Below, one piece after another: positions 20,165-31,369 of a stretch of DNA of 64,000 nucleotides. Within the stretch, counting starts at the first letter, position 1, and every line of letters begins with the position of its first letter. Location of the stretch: assembly GCA_038277395.1 (NCBI GenBank), contig CM076193.1, positions 176,616,711 through 176,680,710 on the forward strand, read 5' to 3'. The notes under the pieces are model-generated. The model ran no database searches. It saw only the letters and a list, made by a program, of their open reading frames with translations, and had not been told where the DNA came from. The position numbers and the translations under genes are program-made. Source of the DNA: Dryocosmus kuriphilus. Lineage: Eukaryota > Arthropoda > Insecta > Hymenoptera > Cynipidae.

Positions 20165-23100
20165 CCTTGGATGTTATTCGGAGGGTAGTCAGACTTGTCG
20201 AACTTGCGGATGCCTTTTTTCATGTCCGCGTAAATATTTGGACACTTAGCCTCGTAAATAAGGCTCTCTGTGTCTGTATACAGCATTTTAAGGTTACCAC
20301 TATACTTTGGCAACATGCAGTTACAATGAAAGTCATACATCAATGTCTTGGAGATATCCAGCACACTAAACCCTACGTATATTGGCTTATTGAACGAAGC
20401 CTTAGTCTTTCTCAATTCCACAGCTACGAGATCTTCACTGAAGATTGCGCGGCTGTGGAAGTTGGGTTTTGATATGAGGGCCTCTGCACCGTATCTACCC
20501 TTCCACTTCGTGACAAGTTTGACGTCTACGTGTTTGCGCACGTTCTCCATTGTTTTTCCATATACCGCATTGTTCATTAGCTTAAAGAGATTTTCGAAAT
20601 CGTTTCGGGCTTTTGATCTCATTAAAGTATCGAAATCTATGTAGGACTTGAGCCAAGGGGATTGATTTCTTTTAAGAACTCGATAAATTTTGGATTATTT
20701 AAGACCGTTCGCTAGAGCTTGTTTACGTGCACGATAATGGAGAACGTATTTGCGCTTGGGTAGGAGGGTAGTTAGCAGCTTCTCCTGCTTTGACCCTGGT
20801 GGTTTCGAGCACTCAGGACAAAAAGGTAAATCATTATGAGCATCGTGAAGCTCTTCCGTGTATTCTACGTCTACTTCTAAAATATAGCCGACAGGTGAAT
20901 CATCGGGAACATTAAAGTTAGTATCAAAATTTGAAACCCACTCGAAACTACCATAGGGAAGCCATTGCGCGATTGCCCAACCATATAGGTTGTTGGCGTC
21001 AAAGTAGACCAAATAAATGATCTCACCATTCTCATTGTAAACTTCCATGTATGGGTTATTTGCTTTTGCATAGCGGTTAGAGCATTGGCTTACTCCACCC
21101 CTAATACCTAGCTCAATAAACATGAGTTTAGCAATGTCAGTGAGGAGTTCCAGCTTTATTTTGGTATACTTTAACATGGCATCCCAAGTCAAACCGGGAG
21201 TCGTATAATAGTGTGCTGGATCTAGACTGTACGCTCTCAGACTCTGTTCTCGGAATTTTTCAAAGATATCCGCAAGTAACAACACATTTGTTTTCATATA
21301 CAAATCAACGTACTCGCCAAGATTTTTACAGGTAAACTCAGACCATACACGTTGCGCATGTGCATATTCATCAGAGAAATGTTTATCATTGAGAGTACTA
21401 TAAAATTGTTCTTTCCGTGGCAATTGTGTCTCCAATAGTTTAGCACGCTAGTCTAAGATTTCGTTAGGTAATACACCTTTACGTGTAAGCGAAATTTTAT
21501 CTCACTCCCCTTGACGTGTTTCGTGAAAGAAATATATCTTTCTTTGTTCAAGGGGAGAAGGCAAACTTTACCTTCAATTTCTGTACAAATTTCACGAATT
21601 ATAAAGTGCGGGTCATATCCAGAGAGATTACGGAACACCGCAGGTATAACTCGTGAATCGTAAAAGTTTATGTTACAATCTTGATGGGCCGGCCTTCTAT
21701 ATTTACCAGTTAAATGAGAGTGATCGCGAAATTTTACTTCTCCGTATGCTATTTTCTTCTCGCAAATGTGGCATACAGTCGCTTCCCTGAAGGCACACTT
21801 CTGCTCACGAGTAAGATCATCCATGGGAATTGGGCATTGGAAGACGGTTTCAACATCTTCAGCCAATTGCTCCAATTCCTTGTCGAACTATTTCGCAGGG
21901 TCTGCATCTTCAGGGTAGGAACTATAGCCGGACAGTGAATCGTCATTGGTGCATTTCAAATAATATACTATACTGAAGATTTCGTCGTTTTGGAAAACTT
22001 CAGTACAGGCTTTGTTTTCCTGCGGTTTCTGAGCCGGTTTAAGCAGACATTCACAGTCTGCATAGACAATGAACGGGACCTTTTCTTTATTGTTATAGTT
22101 TTCTAATTCTACATAGTTATTGCCAGGCTTGGGTAGATTCATTTTGTAATGGTTTAGGATCTCACAGTCTTCTTCATGGGTGGACAATTTTCCTTGGCTT
22201 ATAAAGTAGTGGAGACATCTATCGCAAATATGTTTTTTTCCTTTATGCTTTGATAGCTGCTTACTAACGAGTCTAGGCAGATCTTTTATCTACACATAAT
22301 GGAAGTTATAAGAATCTTGATCTTTTTCATCGTCGTCATCGTTGTCATTAAGAATCTCATCAATGAAATGGTCTTGAACATGAAGAAGGTTAACAGGTTG
22401 TTCCCTCTTTTCAGATGTCAGACGTAGAAGAACAACAGTATAATTAAACTTTCTTCTGTTTAGAACATACACGTTTACAGAGATATTATTTAATTTTTCG
22501 AACTTTGATATATCTTTCAGAGTTACAGGAAAGCTTATTTCACTAAAATCTAATTTATCCTTATACGGAGTATAGTTAAAAACACGATGTAGATTTTGTG
22601 AAGCCGGATACTATGCCGATAACACTGCCCATTTGAAACATTCGTTGTCATTATTGTGTAGATTAATACAAGCCCGTTTCCTTTTAATTGGAAGCGGTAA
22701 TTCGATATATAAACTAGCCCGCATATTGTTGTGCTTATTAATATTAATTTGTAACCTTATAATCGAATGTAATTTCCTGTCAGAATCGGTTTCTTGGAAA
22801 TCTTCAAGTTTCTTGAGGATCGGTTGTTCCACATTATGATTGAACCAATCCTCAAACAGAGTCTTAGGAAAAATTTCCTTGGCTTCACTAACAAACGTTT
22901 TTAGTTCTGTATTTTGAACGTCGTTACCGACTCTTATAAACTTAGCACCCAGCTCGGCATACACTTTTATCGCTCCATATTTATTTATTGCATCTTTAAT
23001 GCGCTTTTCGAATAAAATGAACTCATCATCAAACAACGCAATAATATCCTCATATATTATATTTACAATTACTCCTGTTTGGATTCGACGCTTAAGCGTT

Positions 23101-23434
23101 GCGTCACAGTCAATCCATCTTACGCGATCAGTAAGAGGATTTTTCACACCTTCACCTTGCACTAGTAACGCATCAGGCTGAGCAAGCAGACATATAACTT
23201 GTTCGATGATATTTACAGACTTTTTTGTTCAGCTGATGATATACATATATTTCGATGAAATCTATTTGCACTTCTTAAAATATGATCACGTTTAATTATC
23301 CATCGTTGGACGAAAGTGCGTACTCTATTATTTCCTCTCAGGGTCTGCAGCAGATCCACAGCCTCCTCAATGTTCAGGATGAGCTTAGCCCATTTCTCTA
23401 GCAGCGCTGAAGTCGCCATCTTGTTTTGCTTCAT
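20107..23434 (-). pseudogene. Polinton protein-primed DNA polymerase B, decayed and C-terminally truncated
   Basis: Segments from 23434 to 20107 follow one polymerase in order: an N-terminal extension (EDFQETDSDRKLHSI; ACINLHNNDNECFKWAVLSA), a Cys/His segment (HICDRCLHYFISQGKLSTHEEDC), exonuclease motif VYADCECLL, CHICEKKIAYGEVKFRDHSH, NLSGYDPHFI, TPGLTWDAMLKYTK, palm motif YFDANNLYGWA, LMNNAVYGKTMENVR, and LYTDTESLIYE. The last is the YxDTDS catalytic motif with its second Asp changed to Glu. At least five frameshifts or stops separate the pieces, and the thumb is missing after GLMKDECNG. It would have replicated the element. Confidence 0.92.
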
Positions 23435-23461
23435 ACCGCTGATTACCCAGGCAGATGAAGG

Positions 23462-23496
23462 AATGGTTAAACTCCAATTATTTCTCAGCTTTTATA
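23462..23496 (-). promoter_or_regulatory. TATA/Inr promoter of PolB
   Basis: Minus-strand TATAAAAG (23489-23496) with CCATTC placing A+1 at 23464, 32 nt away; ATG at 23434 follows. Confidence 0.65.
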
Positions 23497-23504
23497 GACC
23501 AATG

Positions 23505-23750
23505 CATGCACTAATACTACAAGCAAGAAAAGCCATTCACTAATACTACCATGCAAATTATCATGCACTAATACTACAAACAAAAAAACCATGAACTAAT
23601 ACTACAAGCAAGAAAAGCCATGTAAACTATCATGCACTAATACTATAAGCAAAACGAACAACGCACTAATACTGCTATGCACTATAAGTAAAAAAGCCAT
23701 TCAAGTTATCATACACTAATGCTACAAGCAAAAGCTATGCAAATGTAGAT
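23505..23750. repeat. Minisatellite upstream of PolB
   Basis: About eight variant copies of 'atgcactaatactacaagca' with interspersed 'aaaagccat' spacers, period roughly 30-55 bp. Non-coding. Confidence 0.8.
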
Positions 23751-24171
23751 TGAGCACTTACCTTGGGTTCTCTCACCGGGCCTGATGTATCACCTTTTGG
23801 AACGCTCGATGAGGCTTGGCATCTTGTAATGTGATGAAATGATCACCTGCGGGACCTATATTGCCCTCTAGGTGTACACAAACCCCGGAGATTGGCTTCT
23901 TCCACTTAGAGGAGGACCTTAGGTGGCAGTGCGCAAAGGAACTTCCACGCAGGCTCTAGTGGCGATTGCACCGGCTCTCAGGAAGCCCTGCAGCTGTTGA
24001 ATTTGCTCTCAGGCTGATCTGCTGCTACTGTTGTTTCTGCTCTCAGGTTGCTCTGCTGCTGCTACTGCTCAGGTAGGTTGTGAAGCTTGCAGTGATTTTC
24101 ATGCCCTGCTGCACCGCCTTTTATTCCCAGATTCCCCACTCTTGGTTTTCTTCCCCAATCCATTGGCTCCC
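23751..24171. other. Polinton non-coding end region with a partial TIR duplicate
   Basis: No gene. 'cacttagaggaggaccttaggtgg' at about 23910 repeats the inner end of the right TIR at about 24176, so part of the TIR border is duplicated. CTG/CTC-rich short repeats at 23985-24080. Confidence 0.6.
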
Positions 24172-25490
24172 CCTACTTAGAGGAGGACCTTAGGTGGGAG
24201 TGCACAAAGGGAGTCTCACATGCAGACACTAGTGGCGCTGTTTGCTGATAAGATAAAGCGCGCAAATATTCAAAGTGAGAATACAAGGAAATGTATTTAA
24301 AGAGGATTTTGGGTGCAGGAGATTTATTAGTCTTTGAAAAAGATTTTATTTTATTTTATTTATTTCATTTTATTTGTGATATATTTTATTTCATTTTTGT
24401 GTTTTTTTTTAAACTTTATTTTATTCTACTCTATTTTGTCTTATTTTCGTTCACTTATTTTATTCATTTTATTCTGTAACTTGGTATATGTTATGCGCCA
24501 TATGGCTTTCCCCCCCCCCTTTCCGCCTCGAAGACTGACATGACTGGTAGCGGTGTTCGATTACCAAGTATGACTCATGCACCTACGTCACATACGTGCG
24601 TGAGTATTACTCGTTTCATATTATCGTTCGTACTCGATTTTCGAATGTCGATTTGCCAATGTTGCTTACCAATTCTCCGTCTTACGAATTGCAAATAATT
24701 AATGCTTACTTCACAATCCTTTTCATTTTTTTTTCATCTATGGGTTTTTTAATTCTGTTTCACTAGAAAGAAACTTTGCATACATATGACATATTGACAG
24801 AGGCTAATCCCCTATTAGTTACCTGCATTAGTGACTAAGGAAAACACCAGCGTGTGTAACTGACGCATGCGCAGATTCTACTCCGTTTCATTTTATTTTC
24901 ATTCATTTATTTTATTCATTTTATTCTATAACGAGGTACATGGTATGCATCACTTGCCCCCCCCCCCCCCCCTTTCCTCCCCACGAAGAATGACTTGAAT
25001 GGTAGCAGTTGAGTAGTCAGGTGATGCGATGATTATATGTCACTCGTCACCAACTGTGTTATTCGCGTAGTGGATAGCGCATCCGGCCTTCGAGTTGGCG
25101 CCTCAGGGTTCGATTCCCCATACCTGAGTCATATTTTATTTATTTTATTTATTTTATTTATGCTTTTCATTTATTTTATTTACTTTATCAATTTCATTTA
25201 TTTTATTTGTTTTATTTATTTCAGTTATTTAATTTAATTTATTTTATTTATATCTCAAATTGTAAATTTGGCGCAATAGGTTGATCATTGGGAATCTGCT
25301 TTACCAACAGTAACTGTGCGCCATCTAGCGGTGGGGGCTGGAACTATGTAGTATTACCGACTAAGGATAATCCCCAGCAGGAATCTGCATTACCGACAAA
25401 GGGCAATACCGACTGGCGGTTTTCTATTTAGCATGGAACAGAACCTTGCTCGGATGGTAAGTGTTCTGATAGCCCTATAGCCCTACTACT
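24172..25490 (-). repeat. Polinton right TIR, with internal duplication
   Basis: Inverted match to 11400-12499. It is about 220 bp longer because a segment with the TTTTATTCATTTTATTCT block, poly-C run and 'gaagantgac.tga.tggtag' occurs twice (24440-24560 and 24890-25015), and because the tail after the tRNA-like segment is expanded. Confidence 0.9.
25052..25245 (+). other. tRNA-like sequence with TTTA-rich tail inside right TIR
   Basis: GCGTAGTGGATAGCGC (D-arm-like), CCGGCCTTCGAG and GGTTCGATTCCCC (B-box) recur as in the left TIR. They are followed by about 110 bp of TTTAT/TTTATT repeats, the layout of a tRNA-derived SINE. The left copy has only a short A/T run there. Confidence 0.55.
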
Positions 25491-25496
25491 CTGGCC

Positions 25497-25917
25497 CATT
25501 TGTGTACAGAGTTATTAGTCAGACTGAGACTTGAAGCTGAAGAATATAATGCGATTTCTTAACGAGGCTGATAGACACTCGCAGTTTATATCTATTTTAA
25601 GCCTCGAAAAGATCCTGAACTTTGGTCCTCTTTCGCTCGGGATTATTTATAGTTCTCTTAAAGAAGTGATTTTTTTGAGAGGCATGTAGACATAAGTATA
25701 CTTATTATGTAATAAGGAGAGGATAATAAATAGAAACTTTCTGACATATAATAAAAAAATATATCTCGTGTGTGATAAGAATTTCAAGAGAAAATATTTT
25801 TATCACATTTTCACACTTATTTTGACTTACCAGTTGTATACGATTATTTGTAGGATATTCTTGCGTAGACAAGAAGTCAAATATGTCTATAAAACGCTAC
25901 AGACTTCATAATATACT
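25497..25917. other. Unit copy A between Polinton and hAT-like element
   Basis: Aligns with B 45200-45676 and 46972-47030 (shared 'gagactgagacttga.gctgaa.atataatgcgattt', 'tcacattttcacacttattttga'). No gene seen. Confidence 0.65.
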
Positions 25918-25925
25918 ATATAGAG

Positions 25926-28900
25926 TAGGCTGGGGCGAAAAGCCAACACTGTGCGTCCAGGAAACGCCTGGGTGCAGAAAAGTGGCCCAGTCCAATCCGA
26001 AGCTCAGCGCACTTTGAAATTTTGAAATCGGATAATATCTTCAGTCTGTTCTTTGAGGGTGAATTCTCGAAATTTCACTAAAAAACACTAAAACTTTAGG
26101 TTTCGCAAAAATGGGCTTAAAATCGATACCGATGCCTTCCAAGGGTGACTTTACGATGAAAAGTCATCGGAGGGTACTTAGAGGTCCGTACCGAGTCGCC
26201 AAAGTCATCCCATGCCAATCCTCATGGAGGGGGAAATGGCTCAAAATTGCGTATTTTCAAGTAAAACGCTTAGATACTTGTGCAGCTTCTAGCTCACTGA
26301 GTTCTACTACTTCGAGTGACCCAGAGCCCAGCACGTGGAGGTGGCTGTACATGGGGCTCCACCCACGCCCTACCAAACAAACCGACCATATGTAGAACGT
26401 GCTTATTTAAGTCTCAGAGTCATTATTTACACCCACAATGTCTTTCTTAGTGTCAAATAGGTTGACAGTCTTTCGAGAAAGAAGTGTGGCGCGTATCTGT
26501 CGGTCCCGAGCGTCGGGACCGATGCCTTGTCTGGACACCTCTCTTACCAGTCTAACAGTTCTTTAGTCAAGGGAAAGATGTAAAGTCCCAGTCAGGTACC
26601 AAGCCATCGGCCATAGATAGCTTAGCGGTAAGTTCATCCTCTGTTATAGGAATTAAAACTGGAGGTACGGTAAGTGAAACATCTGTCTGTTCCCAACCAA
26701 ACATTTCTGTATAATCGTTAGCTCCAAAATTAATTTTTAGCACAATATTGTATCTAACAGTTGTTTGTTGCTTATGTTTTGCTTCCAGGATTTTGATGAG
26801 TGCGTCTTGGCGAACGGTAAGCCTAGGGTCGGTTAACATTCCAAGAAGTATATTTTCTGGCATGAAAGAGAAGCCGTTTGTCTAATTGGAAGTGTTTACC
26901 ACATTTCGGTACTTCAGAGGAAGAAACCTTGACAATTTGATTGCTTGGAAGAGGTGCCGACTCACATCAGCGATAGACTTATTCCGTCTGATGTGGAACC
27001 ACTGAGGTACGTATACTGTGAGTAAGTATTCAACTAATACTTGCAGTTTCTTGGTGGGTCTTCATGTTGATATGTTTAATCTCAGAATTCTATTTGCAGT
27101 TGTTAGCCGAAGAGCCATGTTGGTTTGGGCCTATCTTCCGGGACGCCAGCTCAGGGGAGCACGCTCCGGACCGTATGACATCTGATATCTCATAAAGGTA
27201 CCTTTGATCTGAGCTGAGATCACTGGGCTCAACCTCAGGTAAGTCACACTCAACTTGTTTAAACTTTACAACATCGAGGGCCTCACAAGTTGGAAGTTTT
27301 ACCCCTATTGGTCCTGAGTATTTGTTCGGACCATAGGTAGGTCCGTCAATAAGTACGAAAAGACTTCTGAACGGTAGCTCATTGAAATGTAATAGACAGA
27401 CAACCCATTGCAAGGGACGATCAATTCGTTCCTCCAGTAGACGAATAATTCCTCCCTTCCAGCCCGTATTCGTATTTTTACCGTCACAGCCCACGACTAC
27501 CACTGCATCGAAACCTCCATTCAGTTCTGTTCTTACGTAATTATAAATAGAATGGCACTAATCTTGGGCATGGCTCGATGGTGTGACGACATGGCCTACG
27601 TATTTAGAACCTGGTTAGGCCACCAAAGAGATGTGTTCCTCCTTGATAAATCCGGAGGCGGTCAATGTTTCGTTATCAAAGTATAAGCCACGAATAGAAT
27701 CCTCATGGCGTGATTCCTCCTTCAACTTGGAGCCTGTTTTAATTTCCTCGCGCCTTATCTTACTTTTATCTATGACGAGACACTCAGGTCCTTCTTGAGA
27801 AATATCCGGGGAGATCATACCTGTTCGATTGGCAGCGAGGAGCACAGACGAGCTTAAATGTGCCACAGCCCGTTGACTTATACCATATCTTTGAGCAACT
27901 ACGGCTGCTTCAGATAAGTCAAGTCTGGCCTGCGATGATTTTCTCTGAACAAGTCTACGTGGTATGTCGTGAAAATCGCCATCATCGGTAGAAGCATCAA
28001 CCTTTACCTTAATTTCAGGAGGAGGATTATCCCCTTCACCTTCCTCAAAGAAGGAATCTAAATCTATATCCATATCAATCGTAGAGGAAGGTGTGGAGGC
28101 CGATGCAGTAGAAACGCTTTCCCCGCCCTCTCCCCGTTCAAGTGTGCCTCTTTTTGCATTATGTTCTGTTTTCTTATGTATTTTTTTTGTTTCAGAGACG
28201 TCTACGTTGGCGATTCCCATGAGCCTTTTGCCTCTTTGGTCAAGATAGAAGGCATGGTCTATGGCTGGAACCTTCTTTTCCTTGGGACAGGAGCACCTAG
28301 ACAAGTCAACGCACTCACAAGTGGCTATGTTAAATAATTCAGAGCAGTAATCTTTGAAGGCCGCGATTTTCTCATCCTTATTACTTTGAGAAGTTGTTTT
28401 ACTCTTCAATAAATTTTTCAACGTAGTGTATTTTTATGAAGATTTGTGAGACATTCCTTAATGCACTGCACTGAAACCGTTTGGACAGAAGCAGATTCCC
28501 AAATAACTATTAGTATGGAACGGACTTCGTCGGCAATGTCTCCGAACGAAGGCTCCTTGTCTTTTTCTGAAAGACAGCCCTTTTGCCTTCGAACATCCAG
28601 ACAACATTGCAGAGCGTCAGCCCTCGTTGGCAAAACGTTCGGACCAAAATCTTTTGGAGGACCAAATATAGGGCCCTGTACAAAGTCTCTCTTTGCGAAT
28701 TTCGACATGCTGTGGCATAGAAGCCCAAGAGGGGTGTGCAGACAGAACCAGAATCTCTACCACCAAAAGAACCAACGACGAGACAATAAGAAGAAACTAT
28801 AACGACAACGTCGACTAGCACCTGTGAGTGAACGAACATCAGGCGTGACCCGACAGTACGAGCCATTGACAGGTTCTGACAAGTTTCGACAACGCTAGAA

Positions 28901-29372
28901 CAGAGGGAGGGAAGGGGGAGGGGAGAAGGAGATCGGGGACCGGGGGGGGTCCAGCTTCAGGGTAGAGGTGGCACAGACGCTCGTGTGCTCGTAGACGGAC
29001 ATGACCCAGGGACCGCACAAGTATTTAAGCGTTTTACTCGAAAATACGAAATTATGAGCCATTCCTCCCTCCATGAGGATTGGCAAGGAATGACTTTAGC
29101 GACTCGGTACGGACCTCTAAGTACCCTCTGATGATTTTTCATCATAAAGTGACCCTTGGAATGCATCGGTATCGATTTTAAGCCCATTTTTGCAAAACCT
29201 TAAATTTTAGTGTTTTTTAGTGAACCTTCGAGATTTCACCCTCAAAGAACAGACTGAAGATATTATCCGATTTCAAAATTTGAAAGTGCGCTGAGTTTCG
29301 GATTGGACTGGGCCGCTTTTCCGCATCGAGGCGTTTCCTGGACGCACAATGTTGGCTTTTCGCCCCAGCCTA
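25926..29372 (-). mobile_element. hAT-like DNA transposon with about 360-bp TIRs
   Basis: The element starts TAGGCTGGGGCGAAAAGCC and ends with the inverted sequence. TIRs extend to about 26284 and from about 29014, about 359 bp each and well conserved. The 8-bp target duplication and TAG termini fit the hAT superfamily. TIRs of this length are unusual for hAT, so another 8-bp-TSD superfamily remains possible. The transposase gene inside (minus) is broken. Confidence 0.85.
26567..28708 (-). pseudogene. hAT-like transposase, broken
   Basis: Open segments 28708-28418, 28421-27615, 27503-27090 and 26863-26567 follow one protein. The N-terminal part has a Cys-rich stretch (CECVDLSRCSCPKE). The core contains RGLYFDNETL, FIKEEHISLVA, then VGCDGKNTNTGWKGG with a likely catalytic Asp, RPLQWVVCLLHFNELPFRSLF and YSGPIGVKL. 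The C-terminal part has LLGMLTDPRLTVRQ and NYTEMFGW-like sequence. I recognise this as a family of transposase-like proteins widespread in arthropods; DDE assignment is inferred. The segment between about 26864 and 27090 is full of stops. Confidence 0.75.
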
Positions 29373-29380
29373 ATATAGAG

Positions 29381-29640
29381 ACAATAAACGTTAAATTTTC
29401 GAGGAGACGTGTGATTCCGGAGCACCTTGGAATGAACTAAGCCGAAAACTAGTTTTTCGGAAGTTTCGAGTATTTTTTCAGAAATGCAATGATCAGTTAG
29501 TAATATTCAATTTCAGATGCGCAACTTTTCGACTAAGCCACATACGGATTTCAGCATACAATTTTACTCGTCCACACACAAAATGACATTCTTCTAACAA
29601 ATTTTTTTTCTACCGCAGCATCCACTTTGAATGTATTCAT
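29381..29640. other. Unit copy A, non-coding
   Basis: Starts with 'acaataaacgttaaattttcgaggaga', shared with B at about 47034. No gene or repeat recognised. Confidence 0.55.
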
Positions 29641-30590
29641 TTACCTTGAGAGGCTGCGTTTATTCTGGTGAAGTTAGTTTGTCCTTTTCGAAAAACTCGG
29701 CGATGACTTTAAGCCAGGAATTTAGCCCATATAGCCACCCGAAAGGTAACTAATTGTAGTTTTTTAGTTACTATTTTGACGATTTGTTCGAAACCACCGC
29801 CAGTTTGTTGTTCTAGACCGATAATCACATTTTTACTGCCGGACATATTAAGAGCAAGTTTGGTTAAGACGAGATTATTTGCTGTCCTACGTGTAGGCTC
29901 TACTTCTTTCATGTGAACTCTTTTTCTTATATTGCTTGATGAAGAAGTATTATCACCATCATTTCAGATAAGCTGTGTAGTGCTAATATTTCCAGTGTCC
30001 GATCCTAAAGGCTTCACCTTATTTTGATACATTTTACTCGCTTCTTTAAATAAACGGATACCCTAATATCCAGCTAGTCATATATCTAGCCTACGTATAA
30101 TAGCGTTCTTGGACAGTGGTAAGTTATTAAATAGATAGTGGGGGACATTCTTGGTAGTGGGGCTATTTGTGATTGCGTTGGGACACCAGCTGCTATGGTA
30201 GGTGAAGGGATGGAAAATAATACTAATTGATCACCTATAAAAAGTTCGACTAACCAGTCGTCTCTATAACCGGAATATCAGTTAGTTTCTTGCGTGTTGA
30301 GTAATCTATTATGTTCGTGTTGTACACAAGAAACTCAAGTTCGGACTTCAATTCTTTGAGAGCCTTTAATCTCAAACCTTCCCGTTACCTAAACTACAAA
30401 CTCATTAAATATTATTGAAATACCAATATTTCTGGACCATGGCCTCCATAATCACGAATATCCGATGGGCTGCTAATATTGTTCAGCCTCTTAAGCCGAT
30501 CTAAGTATTCGACCAACTGATTTACCAGTGAGTTTTATTTAGAACACTTATTAATTTTCATCTTTTGTTTCATGCTTCTGTTCATTATTC
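29640..30590 (-). pseudogene. Decayed minus-strand coding region of the unit, copy A (unknown)
   Basis: Read from 30540 downward, coding-like segments occur in different frames: QLVEYLDRLKRLNNISSPSD with IRDYGGHGPEILVF, then LKELKSELEFLV with DYSTRKKLTDIPVIETTG, then GDQLVLFSIPSPTIAAGVPT with PLPRMSPT, then EVEPTRRTANNLVLTKLAL with GSKNVIIGLEQQTGGGFEQI. The first two blocks are also visible in copy B (47720-48060). I do not recognise the protein. Either exons of a small gene or one frameshifted ORF is possible. It runs opposite to the secreted-protein gene. Confidence 0.45.
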
Positions 30591-30599
30591 TCTTTATAT

Positions 30600-31369
30600 T
30601 GGAACCCTTTATAGCTGCAAACCTGTAACGTAATGAGCGTCGAAATTGTGTTCTGTGTAGTAGAAAAATTGTGAGCGTGCTACGTGCTAGATTTGATGAC
30701 TGGCCTTTTTTCAACCCATCATTTCTTATCACTTATAAATATATTCCAAGTTTGCTGTACGTCAAATATTTAATTTCAAACTCATCGCAATCCTCAACGT
30801 TGAAAATTGTCCTTCGGCACGGAGAGTGCAGCGAATTTGGAATAGAGTGCAGAAAAGTTCGGGCAAAGTTATGCGCCGAAACAAGAACGTCTCGAATCGC
30901 GACTCGCACTCATAGACGTGCAAAAAATTGACTCGTCCTGAAAGGACACACATTATATGAATTTAGCATTCTACTTGAATAAACTTATCGCAAGATCATT
31001 GAAACTTTGAAGTGCATACTCGTGACATTAAGCGAAGCATCGTTGAAATCACGCTTTGTAGAAATTCATCAAACTGAGATAAATTTTATAATTATAAAGT
31101 CGGTGAGACCGTCGGTGAACGTGATTACTCTCCGCTTACACATATGCACACATATAATTGGCCTCGTGCAGTGAGAAACGACCAAGCAGAGGCCCTTTTG
31201 ACTAATTTGAATAAAAGGGAGCCAATATCGTCAAAATAGTTCAAGGTAAGTGAGCCTCTTTCCAAGATCGTCTATCCTCTCCTATCAAAATAAGTCAAAA
31301 TTTAATTTAACTTAGAAGGCGTAAGCGTCAAGTGATAATTCAGGTCGAAAGCTGTATTGAATTTATAAA
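30600..31369 (+). other. Probable 5' LTR/leader of BEL-type element
   Basis: Copy A similarity to copy B ends at about 30590; BEL gag begins near 31370. The stretch has no gene and is the right place and size for an LTR plus leader, but no second LTR survives to confirm it and I cannot fix a primer-binding site. Confidence 0.4.

Larger units (their letters stand above)
11400..25490 (+). mobile_element. Polinton/Maverick element, 14.1 kb, complete ends, decayed genes
   Basis: The element begins AGTAGTATGGCTATAGGGC and ends with the corresponding inverted sequence. The TIRs run about 1.1 kb on the left (11400-12499) and 1.3 kb on the right (24172-25490). Gene order: exonuclease-like accessory (-), major capsid (-), penton-like minor capsid (-), PLA2-like/core/protease (-), packaging ATPase (+), conserved protein (+), coiled-coil protein (+), integrase (+), protein-primed PolB (-). 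Polintons are self-synthesising, virus-like transposons. This copy carries many frameshifts and stops, a nested Harbinger-like insert (12682-13282), and a deletion at the INT/PolB boundary, so it cannot be autonomous. Confidence 0.97.
11394..25496. repeat. 6-bp target-site duplication CTGGCC of the Polinton
   Basis: CTGGCC at 11394-11399 and 25491-25496 flanks the element exactly. The paralogous unit B reads 'atttctggtccatttgtgtac' at about 45190-45212 with no insert. Six base pairs is the Polinton/Maverick target-site length. Confidence 0.97.
25918..29380. repeat. 8-bp target-site duplication ATATAGAG
   Basis: ATATAGAG occurs at 25918-25925 and 29373-29380. The paralogous site in copy B reads 'ctatatagagataataatcg' once (about 47023-47042). 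Confidence 0.95.

Noticed and set aside
23505..23750. CRISPR-like array
   Set aside because: Repeats are imperfect, contiguous and of variable period with no unique spacers; a minisatellite in a eukaryotic transposon.
25052..25129. Functional tRNA gene
   Set aside because: D-arm and B-box are good, but the acceptor and T stems do not pair well; kept only as tRNA-like.
24291..25237. Phe/Tyr-rich ORFs in the Polinton right TIR (and 11972-12241 in the left)
   Set aside because: Translation of TTTAT-type simple repeats, present in both TIRs; not genes.
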